A stretch of 64,000 nt of DNA from Opisthorchis felineus (Eukaryota; Platyhelminthes; Trematoda; Opisthorchiida; Opisthorchiidae), in contig SJOL01009621.1 in assembly GCA_004794785.1 (NCBI GenBank), positions 397,012 to 461,011 on the forward strand, in the 5' to 3' direction. Below the pieces are notes generated by a model. The model saw only the letters and a program-made list of their open reading frames with translations, searched no databases and was not told the origin of the DNA. Within the stretch, counting starts at the first letter, position 1. Each line of letters starts with the position of its first letter. Both the position numbers and the translations under genes were made by a program. Shown one piece after another: positions 1 to 12,700 of this stretch.

Positions 1-749
1 ATCTGCTTTCCTCAATCCGCCAAGGCTGTTATTGGACTGGGACTTCCTAAGTTCACAGTCAGTGACTTGTGTTTGCCTGCCATTGTGGGCTCCCTGCGTA
101 CTTACGACACTTTTATGCGTGGTACATGGCGTTGAGTGCACATTCTTGCCATTGAATCTCACACCAGACCCAGTACGACGGAACTCTGTGCCTGATGTGC
201 GAGTCTTGACTGTGCTAGCGCTTACCGCGCCTTGAAGAGCATTCAGCATTGTTTGTCCTTTCTTCGGCTGTTGATCTTTACACGCGTGTTTCCATACCAA
301 AATTATTACATACGTTGGAATTCTTATCTTATCTTATCTGACTGGAACTGTTGGTGTCATGACTTCGAAAGAGACGTTCCTCTCTTTTACCTCATATTAT
401 CCTGTAACCCTTTCACATTCATCGCTTGCATTCACTTTTTATATCTGTGAACATGCTCTTCAAAAATGAACGATAAACTGATAGGTTTAGAATCTCTGTG
501 ACCCAGCACGTGATATTACAGATCACGTACCCTCTGGATATGATTCGGTGATTCAGCTGAAGAGTGTGGGTGAAATTGATGGGTAACTCTCAATAGCAAG
601 CGAGCCCGAGGTGAACGGGCGTTCACCAGGTACAACAACGAATGAATTTTCGGCCTGATATTCTCCGCGCAAAGCGCTATTCTGTTTGGTGCTATCTGGT
701 GCATTAGCCAAAATTGACTGAATGTCAAATCAAACACTGGATTTCTATT

Positions 750-753
<4 letters not shown>

Positions 754-789
<36 letters not shown>
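754..789. repeat. TA microsatellite
   Basis: About 18 uninterrupted TA units. Confidence 0.95.
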
Positions 790-791
<2 letters not shown>

Positions 792-1984
792 TCATCTGCA
801 CTTTGTTTAATCCGGTCTTCAAAACACCTTGCCTAATTATTCTCTGTTCAAACAACAAACCGTTCCACACTACTTATATCAAAAGAGGGAAATTTCATTG
901 AATGTCTTCTCAACTTAATTTCAAGGCAGCCTGTATGCTGCAGGTTATGAGGTGGAATATCACCAGGTTGCTGAATGCGAGGGACTCCATCGAGTCTGTA
1001 ATTCCATCAATTTCATCATCGGCAAATTTACTGGTCAAGCTAGGGATTGATTGACTCGAGTTCTGGGGACTACTCCTGTCTCATGATCCCCCAGAAGACC
1101 GAAACCTGTCGTGGTCTGTCAACGGCTTACGGGAAATAGTTGCGTACTACTTACGACACGCAAATCCCTTTCTATTTTACTCGCCTTTTCGTATGTAAGC
1201 TGACAACAGTGGTTGCTTTGGAGGATTCCAACAAGATGACGAAAAGCTTGATTGGTTCATTTATAAGACATTTTCAGGAGCCAATATGGATATGTTTATG
1301 GTGAACGATTACCAAGCGTTGTGAAGATAACATCGACTCATTACATTTGGCAGAATCGGGATGGAATCTTGGAGTTTTATTCGTGTAGGGAAGTGCAGAT
1401 CAGACAAACATGGGGCTTTGGGCGAAAAGTTAGCCTTTCTGGGGTTCCTTCCGGAGCGGTGATGTCATGACAACACCGAGTTTTTGAGATGCAAGGACCG
1501 TATCCAGCAAAAACTATTGAATGACAACTTCAGAGACAACGGGGGCTGATTTCCCATTACACGTGGGGTTTACGTGTGCAGCGTTGAAGTATCCGGTTAC
1601 TGTCACTGGTAAGCAGTGGATATTGTGCGTCCTGCAGGGCAACATCTCACTGGATAATTTTGAGAGGAATCACACATTGTACTTCATCCGTAGACAAGAA
1701 GACATTAGACTGGCTGAACAGAACATTCAAGTGTACACCGAAACAGGGACTAGGCGATTCTTTGCACCACCCATCATACACCGGCCGTAGGTTGTTGCAG
1801 TATGAGGGGATATGGGAAGATTTAATAGGTAAGCCTTGACTTCTCGGGTCTTCAGTATAGATTGGCTTGACTTACACGACGAAATCTCCATTAAAAAGTC
1901 CACCACCAACAGTTTATAGCTAGCTTGAGGGTAGAACAAATTTAATCTGAAACTGGAAATTTTGACTGAGATATCGTCAGTCTT

Positions 1985-2215
1985 GGAGCCAGTTAACAAG
2001 TGACCACGTGATGTGGATTCAATGACTGGGCAGATGAATGATGATGCGAGTTGATCATACTGTTTATCAGCCTCTCGGGGTCGAATGTTCAAGTGTTCAG
2101 CCTACTAGCCCAGATGTCTTGGGTTCGAAACTCCCTGGAGTTTTGTCCGATGCCCACGACTGATGATTTCTAATAAGGATGAGACAGCTATACAGTGCTT
2201 CTCAGCTTTTCAGCT
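1985..2215 (+). repeat. family C repeat (SINE-like with decayed hammerhead)
   Basis: Shares GACCACGTGATRTGG, GGTTCGAAACTCCCTGGAG and ACAGTGCTTCTC in order with the copy at 29600. The ribozyme region reads CTGATGATTTCTAATAAGG then GAGAC and is decayed. Confidence 0.5.
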
Positions 2216-2617
2216 TGACTGGTTATGGATATTTTTGCTGTCGCCTTGTCAAAAAACCACCTGTTCTCATGCAAACTTAGCTAATTCCTGAGTGCTAAAC
2301 TCCTAGACTTTGCACTTCATTGGTAACGTATAGAAAGACTTGACAGCCATGAATACGCGTGACATTATGGCCAGTAGACAACGTTTCCGGGGGGAATTAC
2401 TTGAATGCTATATTCCAGGCACCAGCACTCAGATTTCCACCAATATTTTCTCAGTTACAAACCACAACCAGGCGTTGATTGGGGAATGACAATATCCATC
2501 TGTTTGTTGATTTTCAAGGGAAATCGCTTTCATTTCTACAGCTTACAGAGTTTATGGTTTGCCGTTTTCAGATAATGTTGATGGTAAATAAACCCAAGCT
2601 AACACCAGTCACGTTCA

Positions 2618-2623
2618 TTTATT
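2618..2623 (-). promoter_or_regulatory. possible polyadenylation signal of the PDE4 transcript
   Basis: AATAAA on the minus strand, about 950 nt beyond the PDE4 stop codon. Another copy lies near 2700. The position is reasonable for a 3' UTR, but AATAAA is common in this AT-rich flank and no downstream GU-rich element was judged convincing. Confidence 0.2.
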
Positions 2624-2956
2624 AGTCGGCTTAGAGGCGTTTTCAGCTTGTCGCGAACACGAATGTCGAATGCTCGAAATGAAAAATCTATACTTATTGT
2701 TTTTATTGGGAAGTAAACGGGATTCAATTTGACTGAATAAATCCTCCGAATCGAGCCGTTTGTCAGAAAGCTTCATCGTACTGTCAGGGTCATGCATCCT
2801 CTTCTGTGGTCCTAGTGTACTTGGTGTGGGAACAATATACCACGCCTTAGCGAAAATTCACATTTGAGAGCTACTAAGAGGTGTCTCTGGATCCATTCCC
2901 TACCGAATAGAAAGAGCGAAGTAAGTTATGGTCACTCAATCAAACTCGACTGCATT

Positions 2957-3130
2957 TGCGTCCGGCTAGCACTGATGGAATCACGGTCCCCTGGCATGTC
3001 GGATGTACTGGGTTCGAACCTCGGCAAGGTCAAGGATATGCACTGTTGATGAGCTCTGACAAGAGAGAATCTCGAGTTCAGTGCTCATCCGCTTTCATGT
3101 GGGGGCTAACCAGAATAATAATCGTGTTGA
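2957..3130 (+). repeat. family B repeat (tRNA-like SINE with hammerhead-like motif)
   Basis: Head TGCGTCCGGC, box B GGGTTCGAACC, then a hammerhead-like segment and the CTCGAG palindrome, followed by the GCTTTCATGTGGGG tail. It shares its order with the copies at 16235, 17698, 27545 and 42940. Confidence 0.55.
3040..3084 (+). ncRNA. hammerhead-like motif (family B), probably inactive
   Basis: Stem I GCACUG/CAGUGC pairs perfectly. The core reads UUGAUGA (first C changed to U), stem II is GCUCU/AGAGA-like, and GAAA has become GAAU. The CUCGAG palindrome forms the short stem III. It follows a box-B-like GGGTTCGAACC (3010-3020), as in SINE-type ribozyme repeats. Confidence 0.4.
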
Positions 3131-3420
3131 GACACAAACAGCAGTGTGAGGGTCGCCACCAACTACAACCAAATCGGAATGCTGGAAAACGACAGAATCG
3201 GTGATTGTGAGGAATATATGTTAGTTACAGCTCTTCCAGAGTTGATGAGAACAGTTGGCCAGAGACCACAGCGACTACGAGCTGTATCATACCCAAACTT
3301 CATAAGTCTTTGGGTCAGGAAAAAAATCGGCACGGAATAGTCTAGATTAAGGCAACATTTGTGAAATTTGTTTGTATTGGAAACACAATGCCGAGAAAAA
3401 TGTGCAAGTTCCAGATACAC

Positions 3421-3439
3421 CTCTCTCTCTCTCTCTCTC
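3421..3439. repeat. CT microsatellite
   Basis: About nine CT units, 134 bp downstream of the PDE4 stop codon, hence probably in its 3' UTR. Confidence 0.9.
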
Positions 3440-3573
3440 GTGTATCAATGTGGGCACCGATGAAAGACAATAGAGAAGGAAGAGTAAAAAATAAATGTTG
3501 GTCTCCGGGGAAGCGGGTCTGTGAAAAGGCAGACAATCTATTGTCCTTTGCGCTCTACGACGTTTCACTTGAA

Positions 3574-3720
3574 TCAATCCGCTTCCTTGCTCTCTTTCCG
3601 CAGGTTCGCGTACCATTCGCGGTTCGCTTGAATATTGTCCAGTAACTGCCTTGCGTCTGGATGCATCAGATCGCTGAGTGTTTCCCAAAGGGGATACACG
3701 ATGTAGTCGATGAAACTAAC
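3574..3720 (-). CDS. PDE4: PDE4 last coding exon (C-terminus and stop)
   Basis: 147 nt, 48 codons plus TGA, from [19 protein letters not shown] to [16 protein letters not shown]. The acceptor reads ccaaaacag. The Phe of SFIDY stacks on the purine ring together with the Gln that ends the previous exon. [18 protein letters not shown] matches the last catalytic helix of PDE4. The protein stops about 13 residues later, so the long acidic tail of many vertebrate isoforms is absent. Confidence 0.94.
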   Translation of the reverse strand, partial: VSFIDYIVYPLWETLSDLMHPDARQLLDNIQANREWYANLRKESKEAD

Positions 3721-6700
3721 CTGTTTTGGGGTAAGGGTAGGCCAAAACAGAAACTGCTGTAGTAACAACCATCATATATATATATATAAATATATACGTA
3801 TGTACAGACAATAAAGAGAGATCAGAGAGACAGATCAGTCGCAAACGCGTCTGCTACTCCATTGAATTTCCGGTAGGTAAATGTTCGGGTCTGAATACCC
3901 ATTCTACCATGTTACTGTCCATATTTTACGACAGTTTTACAAGATTACTTTTGGAGGGATTACGCGAGACACTTAGTGCTAGTAGGTATCTCCTCTGGAT
4001 CATCACAGTCACTCCCTATCCCATCGTCTGATCGCGCTTGACAATAAATGTGTAGGAGATGTCTTCCACAAATGAAAATTTAGCAAAATTTAGAATTATG
4101 GATTATCCTCAAGGGTCACAACCACTAAGTTGTCTGAATATCCCATGGTTTCAACAAGAACATAGTGGTGAACGGTCAAGTTTTTGGGATCTTGTCTTCA
4201 GGTCAGTACATATCTAATGGTTAAAATAGGGTTAAGTAGTAAAATAAACAGCTAAGATTGGATAATAAATTAAGAAACGCGGAAACATGGACGACTGGTT
4301 GTCACTGAAACCCAAGTCGCCTCTAATTGGATGCTCTGAGTTGGTCTAGAGGACAGCTGAGCATCTGGGTCGATCGCCTCGTGTCACATGACCAAGGCAG
4401 ACTCGGAGGTCACACGAATCGTTTTTGACAGCATAGCACCGGATTTCGCGAACATGTTGTGACTCCTCCGGCTGTAGTCAAGCCACGCCGTTGGATCGAT
4501 ACTGGCAGTCTATTGGTTACTCGGTAGATGACGTGAAACGACTCGTTCTTATTGACCACGTGACCGGCTTGAATTGTGTAGCTCGATCGAGCTTTTGAAT
4601 GATGATGTTCCGGCCAGAGAGGTCCTCACTTATTCTCTCGTGCTCCCAAAATACTCCTCTGAACAACAGCGGGAAAAAAATACACAACCATATTCCGATT
4701 GAGACCTGGTATCTTGTCTTTCAGGTTAAGCAAAGGGTCGACTGTAACCCAAAGACGCAGAGTAGCAGCCGGAAACGTACATTTTAGGGGTTGAAACAAG
4801 AAGCAGTTGGTTATGTCTGTCAGCAGATCGTTTTTATGCGCCAGATCAGACTCAATTAGATTTACGTCTTTGCAGTGGCCATCACAAATGGTTGGAAAGG
4901 ACGTTCAGAGCAGATTCGCTTCGCTCAGTTCAGCTAAGTGTGAATCACGGTCCGTTTCTGCCTCAGTGGCACCAAACTATGGAAGTTTGTGTATTGCCCG
5001 TCCATCCGTAGATAGTCTAACCAATTTATCCTCCAAAAAGTGGCATGCGTTGTCAATTTCGTTTTCATATTTGAACTAAATTGAGGGGTGTGTATGGTTG
5101 AAGTTGTTCAGGAGAGCGTCTACTTCGCAGCTGCTCAATACTAGGATAAAAATATCGCCTACATAAAGTCGATAAAAATGAGTACATCTCCCCACTCAGT
5201 CGACGAATCTCCAGTATATCCATGAAAATGTCACTCAAGAGGGAACCGGGAGTAGAGACCATGGCGATTCTAACGAGTCACATGACTTGGACAGAAATGG
5301 GCCAATCCCACCTAACCAGGTCCAATGTAGTACACGATGAATATGCAAACATCAAGTAACACTGTGACAATATTTCCTTTTCCAACTGTAATTTCCGAAA
5401 CATTCCCTCGAAATCGAGTCATAAAGAGAGCATGGTAAATCATAGTGGTACGGTAGCCTTTTATTGTTCTCGAGAGCCATGTTTAAGAGCCCTGTGGGAG
5501 AGAGACAAAGGGCAGCGATACACAAACGTCACACCCCATAGCGATTTGTCAGTCCCTAATACTAGTTGCCATGACACGCATAGCGGAAGCATTTGCAAGC
5601 AATTTTGTACGGAATGCATAAAATTATCATGTTGATATGCCCTTCTCTATGGGGTCTCCTCGAAAGATACACGCAAAAATGTGACAGTATGCCTTCTGTG
5701 GTCATTCGAGAGACCAAAGCACAGGATACAAATCCGTTTTTGCTAAAACTCCTTAGTCAAAGTTCCTTTGTTCCAAACATACCAGGAAGTGTGAAGTTGG
5801 CACAGCCTGGAACACGACCATCTACGGTTGCATCCTAATGTACCCGTACTCCGAGCAAAACAGTTAATCAAGTATTCTCGAACGTTTATTGTGGCTAGTG
5901 TACTTAAACTGTTGAAGGCTAAAAGTAGTCTGGAGTTTTCAGGTTGATTTTTAGATATTGTGTTGAAAGAATTAATATTGAAAAACTCAGAGACCTCATG
6001 AGGCTCTCCGCTGAAGCAATAAATCCGCCACGGTAAAACATCTGGCGCAGCACCATCAATCATCCGGATTGGCAACAAATTGTTTCGTTGGTAATGTCAC
6101 GACAGAATCGACTATAGGCAGACTATGCATGTCTGGTGAGTATGAATGATCCCAGCGCCAACACTGAGTTAACCGGACTCACACGAACTAAGGCAGACAA
6201 ACATTTGAGGTAATTTAGGCTAAATTTGGGGTATAAAAATGCAAACCAATTAAAACTGATTGGAATGGATTCGTGTGTGCCTCTCCTTGTTGCGGACGGG
6301 TTTGTTCACTAATTACCACCATCCAAGTTGGGTGGCAGTTACACAAACGGGACATTCCCCATGAAGATAGAAAGCTAAATGCACTGAGAAGCAATTCTCC
6401 AAGTGGGTTTAACCAACCCCGTTATCACTGACCGTAACCCGTAATTTCGGGGTGTGCACACTACACAGTTTATCTGTTCTACACAAGTGTTTGCACACCA
6501 CTCCCAGTAGATGAGGTGACTTCGGATTTCGCCCGCATTCGAGAAGTAATTGGGAAACAGATCCGTGGACTGCAAGATAGCAAACCAACGCAAAAAAAAG
6601 AAAACAAAATCCAGAAATAAGCATCGTCAAATCACTGTTGCACTCAACAGCACCATCGTCCGTATACAGATTAAAGTGATCGTATACGTGTTGGATCACT

Positions 6701-9700
6701 TACTTTGCTAACCTCTTTCATTGAAGGTGTTCTAACCAAACCAGGAAACTTACACGTGACCAAACTCGTCCATCATACCTTTTAAATGATAGTTTTCGGG
6801 TTTGTCACCTGACTTCACTTTTCCATGGAAAACTTTAGTGCAGTTAGGTAGCAAACCCAGAATTGCAATGACATCAAAATACTCTCTGCTTACGGAGTGA
6901 AATTTCGGTTGGGGAAAACGTCTTATGGATTGACGTAGGTTCCCATGTTCAAGTGGTCAACTGAAGGTCAGCAAACAACGGATCACTTGGACAATGTGCT
7001 GAGTGAGCCTGAACGCTGAACAAAAGAAGTCTAACGATAAAAAACGATTAGTTTGCTATTGAAGAGAATGTTGATAGCTCAGGAAGCGTAGATGGTCGTT
7101 GATTTGTTCGCTGAGCTGCACAATTTGATTGCAAACGTTTCATCACCAATCGAGGTGACATCATCAGTGCGTTGTTAGGGAGTGTAGTGGAGGGTAGCCA
7201 TGAGTAGATGGGTTGGCATAACTACGGACGCACCGCTACGCTCCCTAGAAACGATTGGTCTCCTGCGGCAAATTCTACGCTTTCCTATGTCCGGGCTATT
7301 CATGCCCAGTGTATTTCTGAAAAATTCACAAGAATGATGAGGCAATTTTCCAGTAGATCATGGCATGGTATGCTCGAATTCCAAGGCCGAACACCACAGC
7401 GATCATTCTCCCCCTCTCGGTGCGTGTTCGGTGAACTTACGTCACAGTCTTGGAACGACAAAGATCCCGTTTTCACCATGCTCCTACCCGATCAGTCACC
7501 ACTTCAAAGTTTTTCGAACATTTTCTATCGGACGCCTTTAACAACAAGTTTTAAAAAGCCCTAAATTCATGGTACTTCCGTTGGTGTATGCTTTTCATAC
7601 GTGAAGATTGTCTCTGAGAGTAGGACAGAGAGGGAAAGAGAGATCACGGAATGATTTGGTCTGATCTGGTGCAGAAACACCATGAGAATGCATACCAATG
7701 CATCGGTTTTTTGGGCATTCACCCAAACAAATTTTGAGTTGATGACAGACTGACACGCATAAAATTCCTAAATCGATAACAAAACACTATCCTAATGAGA
7801 AACACCAAATAGTTGGGTTAAGAGTATGAAGGATGTAATGAAACACTTGAAATTTAGCGTCCGAATAAGACTGCTTCAGCTTTGTGAGTGAACTCCGATT
7901 GACAACCAGGTGAAACGGTAGGTAAAAGCGTCCAGCCCTAGTCATGAGTTTATTTTTATTGAAAATACAACCTGATTCGTATCAACAAGTGCACCGAGAC
8001 GAATCAGAACGACTTTTTTCTCTCGTTTTTTCTGCTGTACTGACAGACTCGCATTCTGTTTTCAAGCTAGAAGTTAATTAACGTTCAATAAGTTTTTAGG
8101 CAAGAAAGATTTATTGCAACCGGCAAACAAGTTTACACCCAAGGGGAACATTCATTTGGGACAACATCGGGTAAGCATTTCACGGACTTCGTATACAATT
8201 ACAAATAGGCACTGATTTTCGCTCATACAGTTGATCTCGAGGACAATTTGCCACGCTTCTAATGAATGCTCATTATATATTCCGTCTACGGTCTGTGTCT
8301 AGTTGTCAGCTTCATCTTTTACCTTTTATCGTGAACAAAATTCGATGAGATTGGAGGTTTGGATAGCGAAAAGTGCAGTCTCCGATCTGTGTTGATCCAA
8401 CAGGTCGGAAGTTGTGGCTGTGCGAAAAAGATGAATGTGTTTGTAAGGCGGCATGCATTTCAACAAGCTTAGACAAGACTAACTTTCAAGGGTGTAAAAA
8501 ATCAGACAGTCGTCCTGGTCGTCCAAACGTGCGTTCGTTTCCATTCGCCTATCAGGTTTTAAATTGGCTCAACCGCGCGCGATTGGTCTTATTTCTTCAG
8601 TTTCTCGCGTGATTCTATTGAAGTCTTGACCCAAATCAGCAGACCTTGACGATAATAAGGGTTTTCATAGCCTCCAACTTTTAAGTGAGTTAGAAAATGT
8701 ATCCTCAAAGACAGAAAGTTTTTTGTTGTTGCGATTACTGGTAGTGTCATTTGGTGCCACACTAACTGTCCCTGATTCGACCCATTTAAACATTAAAGTG
8801 CCAGTATCACGTGCTGAGATTATAGACCCACGGGCACAGCAGAAAGGTGAGCATTGAGATGGACATGTGATAAGTACTCATTTAGAAAGTACGGTAGCGC
8901 TAACAAAGGCCCAGCTGTTTACCAGAACCTTCAATTATGAAAAAATACAAATCGATCAGATGCAGCACCCTTTCTGTGCCTAGCAGCCATACCACCCGAA
9001 GGAAGCACGAGGGCTGGGATACTGCCAGGTTGCCCAAGCCTAGACAGGAGAAGTCGAGATGCAGAGGTCGGGTTCGAACCACGGACCTTCCGGTCAGTAA
9101 ATTCGCGCTCTAACTACTGAGCCATCTCGCCCTCAATCTTCAAGTGCAAAATGGTGAAACTAGGTGGGACCAAGCCCATCTGACGAACCCAAAAAAGAGC
9201 GAGCGAAACTTGTGGCGGGCTGTCCAGAAGTCAACACGAACCTTACAGGTAGCGCCACATCAAAGGATAGGGAAGATGGCTTTAGTAAGCAGCCCTAAAC
9301 TAAGTATTATTAGAAGGAGAGCCATTCATTTGTGGCTATACCATTGCTTCGGTACACCAGGAACTTCATGAGGACGTCTTCTCGTACGAAGGCCAGTGCA
9401 GTGAAGCAAAAAAAGACTGATAGATTATGCTTCTACCTGAAACTTATAGGCTCCATTTAAGCCAGAATGAGTTTTGGAATACGGACGTAATATAGGTTCT
9501 GATGTTTATTTTTGGTGATATTGTTTCGAATTTCCCTTCAATTCTCGGGGTAAGAGTAATGCATGCCGCGCTGTTTTTCATGCCTAATTCGGAGTGGCGG
9601 AAGCGCAGAGGTGGACAGAAATTGACATGACAGAAGGGAATCAAGAATGCTACAGAGAGTCTAAGTATTGTCGGTGCCGTTCACCTTCCGAAATTAGGTC

Positions 9701-12700
9701 CACGCGACCCTCGGTCTGCTCGGCTTGAAACATCGAACGATATGGCGGTGTCAGGGCCGCTCATACTGTTAGTTTCTCTCCAGATTATTTGTTGGAGGTG
9801 TAGGCAATCCGGATTTTTGTGGTAGGCTAGCCCTAGGTCCCACCAAATGTTCCATTTCTATCTTCTTTCCATGATAAAGCCTTATCCAAATTAATCGACA
9901 TCGCTATACGGCAGTTAAGCACCAGTGTTCTCACCTGGTGTTGCTGATGACGATGATGATAAAAACCCGGCGAACAGAGCTCGGTGCCTACTGGCAATCC
10001 GAATGTGCTTATAAAAGTACAAAGAAGCTATATCGATGAAAAGCACCAATGTGAACGCTACTCAAAACAAAACTGATTATCTCAAATGAATTTAGGTAAC
10101 AGGCCGAACCAGGAAGGACTATTTCCGTTAAGTAACAAAAGTGAACGAACGAACGAACGAACGACTGTTTATCAAACCCCTATGAAAAGAAAACTGGGCG
10201 AATTCCGTCTTAGTTCCACCTAGTCGTGCTCTAGTATACCAGGTAAAATTTGTCCCCGTCTAAGTGTGTACATTGCTCAGTGAATAGATGGATTGGCGAT
10301 TGCTTAGCGATATGGCTCTGTGGTTAGAACGCGAATTTACTGACCGGAAGGTCAGTGGTTCGAACCCGACCTTTGCATCTCGACTTTTCCTGTCTAGGCT
10401 TGGGCAACCTGGCAGTATCCCAGCCCTCGTGCTTCCTTTGGGTGGCATGGCATTTAGGCACCGAAAGGGTGTTACAGCTGAACGATTTTTTTGAAATGTG
10501 TAGATTTTCCAACCACATAAAACAGCCACGGGAAACTCACTTGGGTCTACGTCACTAGAATGATTCAGTTAAAACAGTACGCACTTTTAGACGTACTGCA
10601 CTCGTCATAAGGTTGCCCACGGCCGGTTTCGTCCTTCTTGGGGCCAGCTCATCAGGTAGGCGCAGTCCCCGGGTTCCATCTCCGTCAACCTTATGTTCTA
10701 CCTGAACCCAAACTGCACAGACTTCGAGAAATACACTCATTCTGAATATCAATTCGGTTTTCACGGGAGACTCAGCTGGAACGCTACCCAGCTGAATCTC
10801 TCGTTTATGTTCTTGAGCAACATGCTTTTCTCCGCAGTTGTTGCGCCGATTCCCTTACGGATCGGATAACATCCAAACCACAGATGTGAATCAACTGGAA
10901 AAGTTCATTGCTCTTGCGTCCGTCCAGGTAATTGCCCGACGGTTTATACTCACTTGGTTAGGTTGGCTGATCTCTAATTTGACAGTGTGTCGAAATATAG
11001 GTAGCATGGTTATTTTTACTGGCTGACGATCAGTTGGCTGTTAGTCTGTTCGTCGAGCTTGATAATTCCCTTGAAAACGTTACATCACCCAAAGAGGAAG
11101 AATCGTCATTCGGTGATGAAACGTCGGCAAGCTAATTGCTAAGCCCGGCGAACAACACACCAGTCACCTGTTCAACAACCAATGACCTTGAGCATCTGAA
11201 ATGATGATATGCTTGCGACTTTGCTGCGGTAGTTGTTGGATAGTGCTTAAATGTAATTAAAAAACTCATTTCTAAAGCTTGTGTACAGCTGTAAAACGAG
11301 GGCAAGATGTTCACATCTGAAATTACCTGACTCGAAGGGACGCATGATGTGTGACGATCACACATGGGACTGATTTCCAGACCAGCCTCACGCTCACGAT
11401 CTCCTTGTTGGAAAAGTTCTTCCGTGATGCGTTCCACCCACTGACGGTAGATGTTCAGAGGCTTTGTCGGGTTGCTCAGGTCCGCTGCATGCACCAAACA
11501 TTCGAGAATCTACAAAGTGGAGCAACATATTACTTTCAAGCTACTTCGTTGCGATCACCACATAACGGCGTATACTACTGGTGAAATATGAGAGTAGTGT
11601 CTAGCTAAGTATCAAATCTTCGTCCCGCTTCTCATGGAAAGTTGGTTGTTTGGAAATTATGGAACCACTTTGTAGTGTCTCTTCATTATCGTTTACATTC
11701 AAAGAATGTCCAGGAAAAAATCAAGAGAACGCTTGAGAATGTTGACATTTCAAAAACTCTGTGCAAATGATTTTTTTGTTTTCGTGCCTAATAGCGCATA
11801 ACCGCTTAGTTGTGCTGGTCAATAAACTACCTCGCACTGAGAGGCGGTCTTTCCTTCAACGGTATAATGTAAGCAGTTTTATCTCCGTGTCTGCGTTTTC
11901 AAATACTTCGTCAAGTTAAAGCAAGGGCCTGGTCAGAACACATCCCAACCATGTTTGTCCCAAGACGGCGTGTTTTTGGTTTGGCCTAACGCATCCAATG
12001 ATTCTTTTTGCTGTTCCACGTAGCCAATTTGCAAGAATTCTCAAGAAAAAAACGCCAGAGCTTTATATAACTTTACGTCGGATTTTTTTCACCAAAGTAA
12101 TTCTAGATATCAAAAATGTCTCCTGCCGATAAACCCGCCTTGTCTAAAGGTAGCTAGAATCGTTCAGTTCGACGGACTCCTGACTGTTCAGCCCATTAAG
12201 TGGGCGGTTTATTGTAAGACGCAATGGTACATATTGAAACCCAATCGCATTTTCGACAACGGATCTCAGTAAGAACCGACTTTATTAGATTTTTAAGTAG
12301 TCTGAAGAGAATACTGCCTACTGTCTGTTGTCCACGTCACTTTGTGCTGGTATTGTATTCGACAAGAAGTCTGTGTCCAAGGTAGTTACAGTAAAAGTCG
12401 GAGGCATTTTTGTGACATACGGATTGCGCTGAGTGTTGCTAAACCAACCAAATTACCAGATAAAAGATCCAGTCACAGAATTACAGTCCTCCTTGGTGGT
12501 AGCTCGCTCTGGCAGTAAGAAATCTACTGGCTTCACTGCACAGTTATCGTGACAAGGTACAAATCTTACGAGTAAGCAGCTAGTGACGACTGTGAGACGG
12601 ATTTACTTTATTTCAAGTCCGTTTTGCTGTTGAAAAACGGTGTCGGAAATTTCCAGTAATCCCAACAAAAGCATTATTTGTGGTTTTCCGAATTTACTGG

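Larger units (their letters stand above)
1..3573. other. 3' flank of PDE4, no gene recognised
   Basis: No convincing protein gene. It holds a TA microsatellite (754-789), a family C repeat (about 1985-2215), a family B repeat (2957-3130) and a CT run (3421-3439). The short ORFs present match no family I know. Some of this is expected to be PDE4 3' UTR. Confidence 0.5.
3721..11326 (-). other. PDE4 intron, 7.6 kb
   Basis: Intron between exons e and f, bounded by gtaatt and ccaaaacag on the minus strand. Contents: an AT-rich microsatellite, two family A SINEs in opposite orientation (8949-9132 and 10306-10495), a family E repeat, a GAAC microsatellite, a family D repeat and two Penelope-terminal fragments. 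The rest (about 3800-7080 and 7200-8940) shows no gene or repeat that I recognise. Confidence 0.6.

Noticed and set aside
6409..6699. LYTDDGA on the minus strand, resembling a reverse transcriptase YxDD box
   Set aside because: No other reverse transcriptase motif is present around it in any frame; a four-residue match is chance.
10306..10495. Real tRNA gene at the box A/box B sequences
   Set aside because: Eight diverged copies with a common 110-bp non-tRNA body and no complete cloverleaf indicate a SINE, not tRNA genes.
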